This document shows, one piece after another, positions 62,915 to 64,000 of a stretch of 64,000 nt of DNA. Under the pieces are notes generated by a model. It saw only the letters and a program-made list of their open reading frames with translations. It had not been told where the DNA came from and did no database searches. Every line of letters starts with the position of its first letter. Position 1 is the first letter of the stretch. The position numbers and the translations under genes were made by a program. The stretch comes from VAZQ01 sp963835165 (GTDB taxonomy: Bacteria > Pseudomonadota > Alphaproteobacteria > Rhizobiales > Xanthobacteraceae). The stretch is from assembly GCA_963835165.1 (NCBI GenBank), contig CAWIGD010000032.1, forward strand, positions 1-64,000. Direction: 5' to 3'.

Positions 62915-64000
62915 ATGGGGAATGCCGGCGTGAGCAACGATCAGGGCAGACGCAATACGCGAAGGACGTTCGCGCCGTGGTCGGACTCCGCGGCGCGGCC
63001 GCTGCTCCGGTTCGACGGCGTGAGCAAGCGCTTCGCCGGTATCGCCGCGGTTGAGGACGTGTCCCTCGATATTTTCGCCGGCGAGTTCTTTGCCCTGCTC
63101 GGACCTTCCGGGTGCGGCAAGACCACGCTGCTGCGCCTGCTCGCGGGCTTCGAGACCCCGGACCAGGGACGCATCCTGCTCGACGGGGAGGATATCGCTC
63201 GCGTTCCGCCCTATCGGCGGCCGGTCAACATGATGTTCCAGAGCTATGCGTTGTTTCCGCACCTCACGGTCGAGGGCAACGTCGCCTTTGGGCTCAAGCA
63301 GGAGGCGCTCCCCAAGTCCGAGATCGCAGCCCGCGTCGAGGAGATGCTGGCACTGGTGCGGCTCGAAAGCTTCGCCAAGCGCAAGCCGCACCAGCTCTCC
63401 GGCGGTCAGCGCCAGCGCGTCGCGCTCGCGCGCTCGCTGGTGAAGCGGCCCCGCGTCCTCCTTCTCGATGAGCCGCTTGCGGCACTCGACAAGAAGCTGC
63501 GGGGCGAAACGCAGTTCGAACTGATGCAGCTGCAGGAGAAGCTCGGTCTCACCTTCATCATCGTCACCCACGACCAGCAGGAGGCGATGACGGTCGCCGA
63601 TCGCATCGGCGTCATGGATCACGGGCGCCTAATCCAGGTCGCCACGCCGACCGAAATCTACGAGCGGCCCAATTCGCGCTGGGTCGCGGACTTCATCGGC
63701 GACATCAACTTGATCGAGGGCCGCGTTGTCGATGCGGGAGCGTCCGGAACGGGGATCGCGAGCACGGCCGCCGGGCAGCTGCGCGGCCTCGCGTGCCCCG
63801 AAGCCAGACCTGGCGACACCGTATGGGTGGCGCTGCGGCCCGAGAAAATACGCATCGGGCGCCAGCCGCCGCCGGCCGCCGGCGAGAATTGCGTCGCCGG
63901 ACAGGTGGAGAATATCGCCTATCTGGGCGACCTCTCGATCTACAAGGTGCGACTCGATACCGGCTCCGTCCTGAAGGCGGCTGTCGCCAACGTGACGCGG
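62915..64000 (+). CDS. ABC importer ATPase (PotA/UgpC-like), cut by window end
   Basis: At least 362 residues, open to the window edge. Walker A GPSGCGKTT (63-71), Q-loop NMMFQSYALFPHLTV, signature LSGGQRQRVALARSL, Walker B VLLLDEPLAALD, H-loop IIVTHDQQEAM, then the start of a TOBE domain (TVWVALRPEKIRIG). This is the importer ATPase type used for polyamines, sugars and glycerol derivatives. It follows glpK on the same strand. Start is ATG 62915 or GTG 62930, neither with a strong ribosome site. Its permeases should lie beyond the window. Confidence 0.93.
   Translation, partial: MGNAGVSNDQGRRNTRRTFAPWSDSAARPLLRFDGVSKRFAGIAAVEDVSLDIFAGEFFALLGPSGCGKTTLLRLLAGFETPDQGRILLDGEDIARVPPYRRPVNMMFQSYALFPHLTVEGNVAFGLKQEALPKSEIAARVEEMLALVRLESFAKRKPHQLSGGQRQRVALARSLVKRPRVLLLDEPLAALDKKLRGETQFELMQLQEKLGLTFIIVTHDQQEAMTVADRIGVMDHGRLIQVATPTEIYERPNSRWVADFIGDINLIEGRVVDAGASGTGIASTAAGQLRGLACPEARPGDTVWVALRPEKIRIGRQPPPAAGENCVAGQVENIAYLGDLSIYKVRLDTGSVLKAAVANVTR

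Overview
The window is GC-rich, densely coded chromosomal DNA from an alphaproteobacterium of the Rhizobiales, most like the Bradyrhizobium / Rhodopseudomonas / Xanthobacteraceae relatives. This rests on the many Bug-type solute receptors, the RREFITLLGG-type Tat-exported ABC receptors, an HWE histidine kinase, an Omp25/31-like barrel protein, and several intergenic palindromic repeats of the kind common in that group. I see no rRNA or tRNA gene, CRISPR array, phage or complete insertion sequence. The last gene runs off the right edge.

Layout. 1-17 kb: a Bug receptor, a MetE-like enzyme, small secreted and membrane proteins, a sugar-type periplasmic receptor next to an HWE sensor kinase, a polysaccharide deacetylase, a ribbon-helix-helix protein, a frameshifted Bug receptor divergent from a flavin (LLM) monooxygenase, a phosphoesterase, and more small envelope proteins. 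17.6-20.8 kb: a compact three-gene operon of a methyltransferase, a heme-oxygenase-like diiron enzyme and a divergent PurD-like ATP-grasp ligase. It looks like a small biosynthetic pathway and is the best candidate for an undescribed system. 20.8-25.8 kb: YccF, an ABM monooxygenase, an outer-membrane barrel, a TPR protein and a DUF3617 protein. 25.9-34.6 kb: three tandem Bug receptors divergent from a cyclase-family hydrolase, a TPP enzyme and an APC permease. 34.6-39.2 kb: a complete tctCBA transporter divergent from an SMP-30-like lactonase. 39.3-45 kb: a PBP4-like peptidase, three overlapping ABC receptor paralogues, and an L,D-transpeptidase. 45-50 kb: two Bug receptors, a MITE-like insertion, a scrambled HupE/NHL pseudogene mosaic and an intact NHL paralogue. 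50-54 kb: a DsrE protein and a complete TRAP transporter. 54-64 kb: a CoA-transferase divergent from malonyl-CoA decarboxylase, a truncated receiver, an SDR, glpD-glpK and the start of an ABC importer ATPase.

The dominant theme is uptake of small organic acids and other solutes: eight Bug/TctC receptors with only one TctBA pair, four further receptors without permeases, one TRAP system and one APC permease. They are mixed with single catabolic enzymes (TPP enzyme, cyclase, lactonase, CoA-transferase, malonyl-CoA decarboxylase, LLM monooxygenase, SDR). The orphan receptors probably share distant membrane partners or serve sensing. All functional calls come from reading motifs by eye; no database search was possible.
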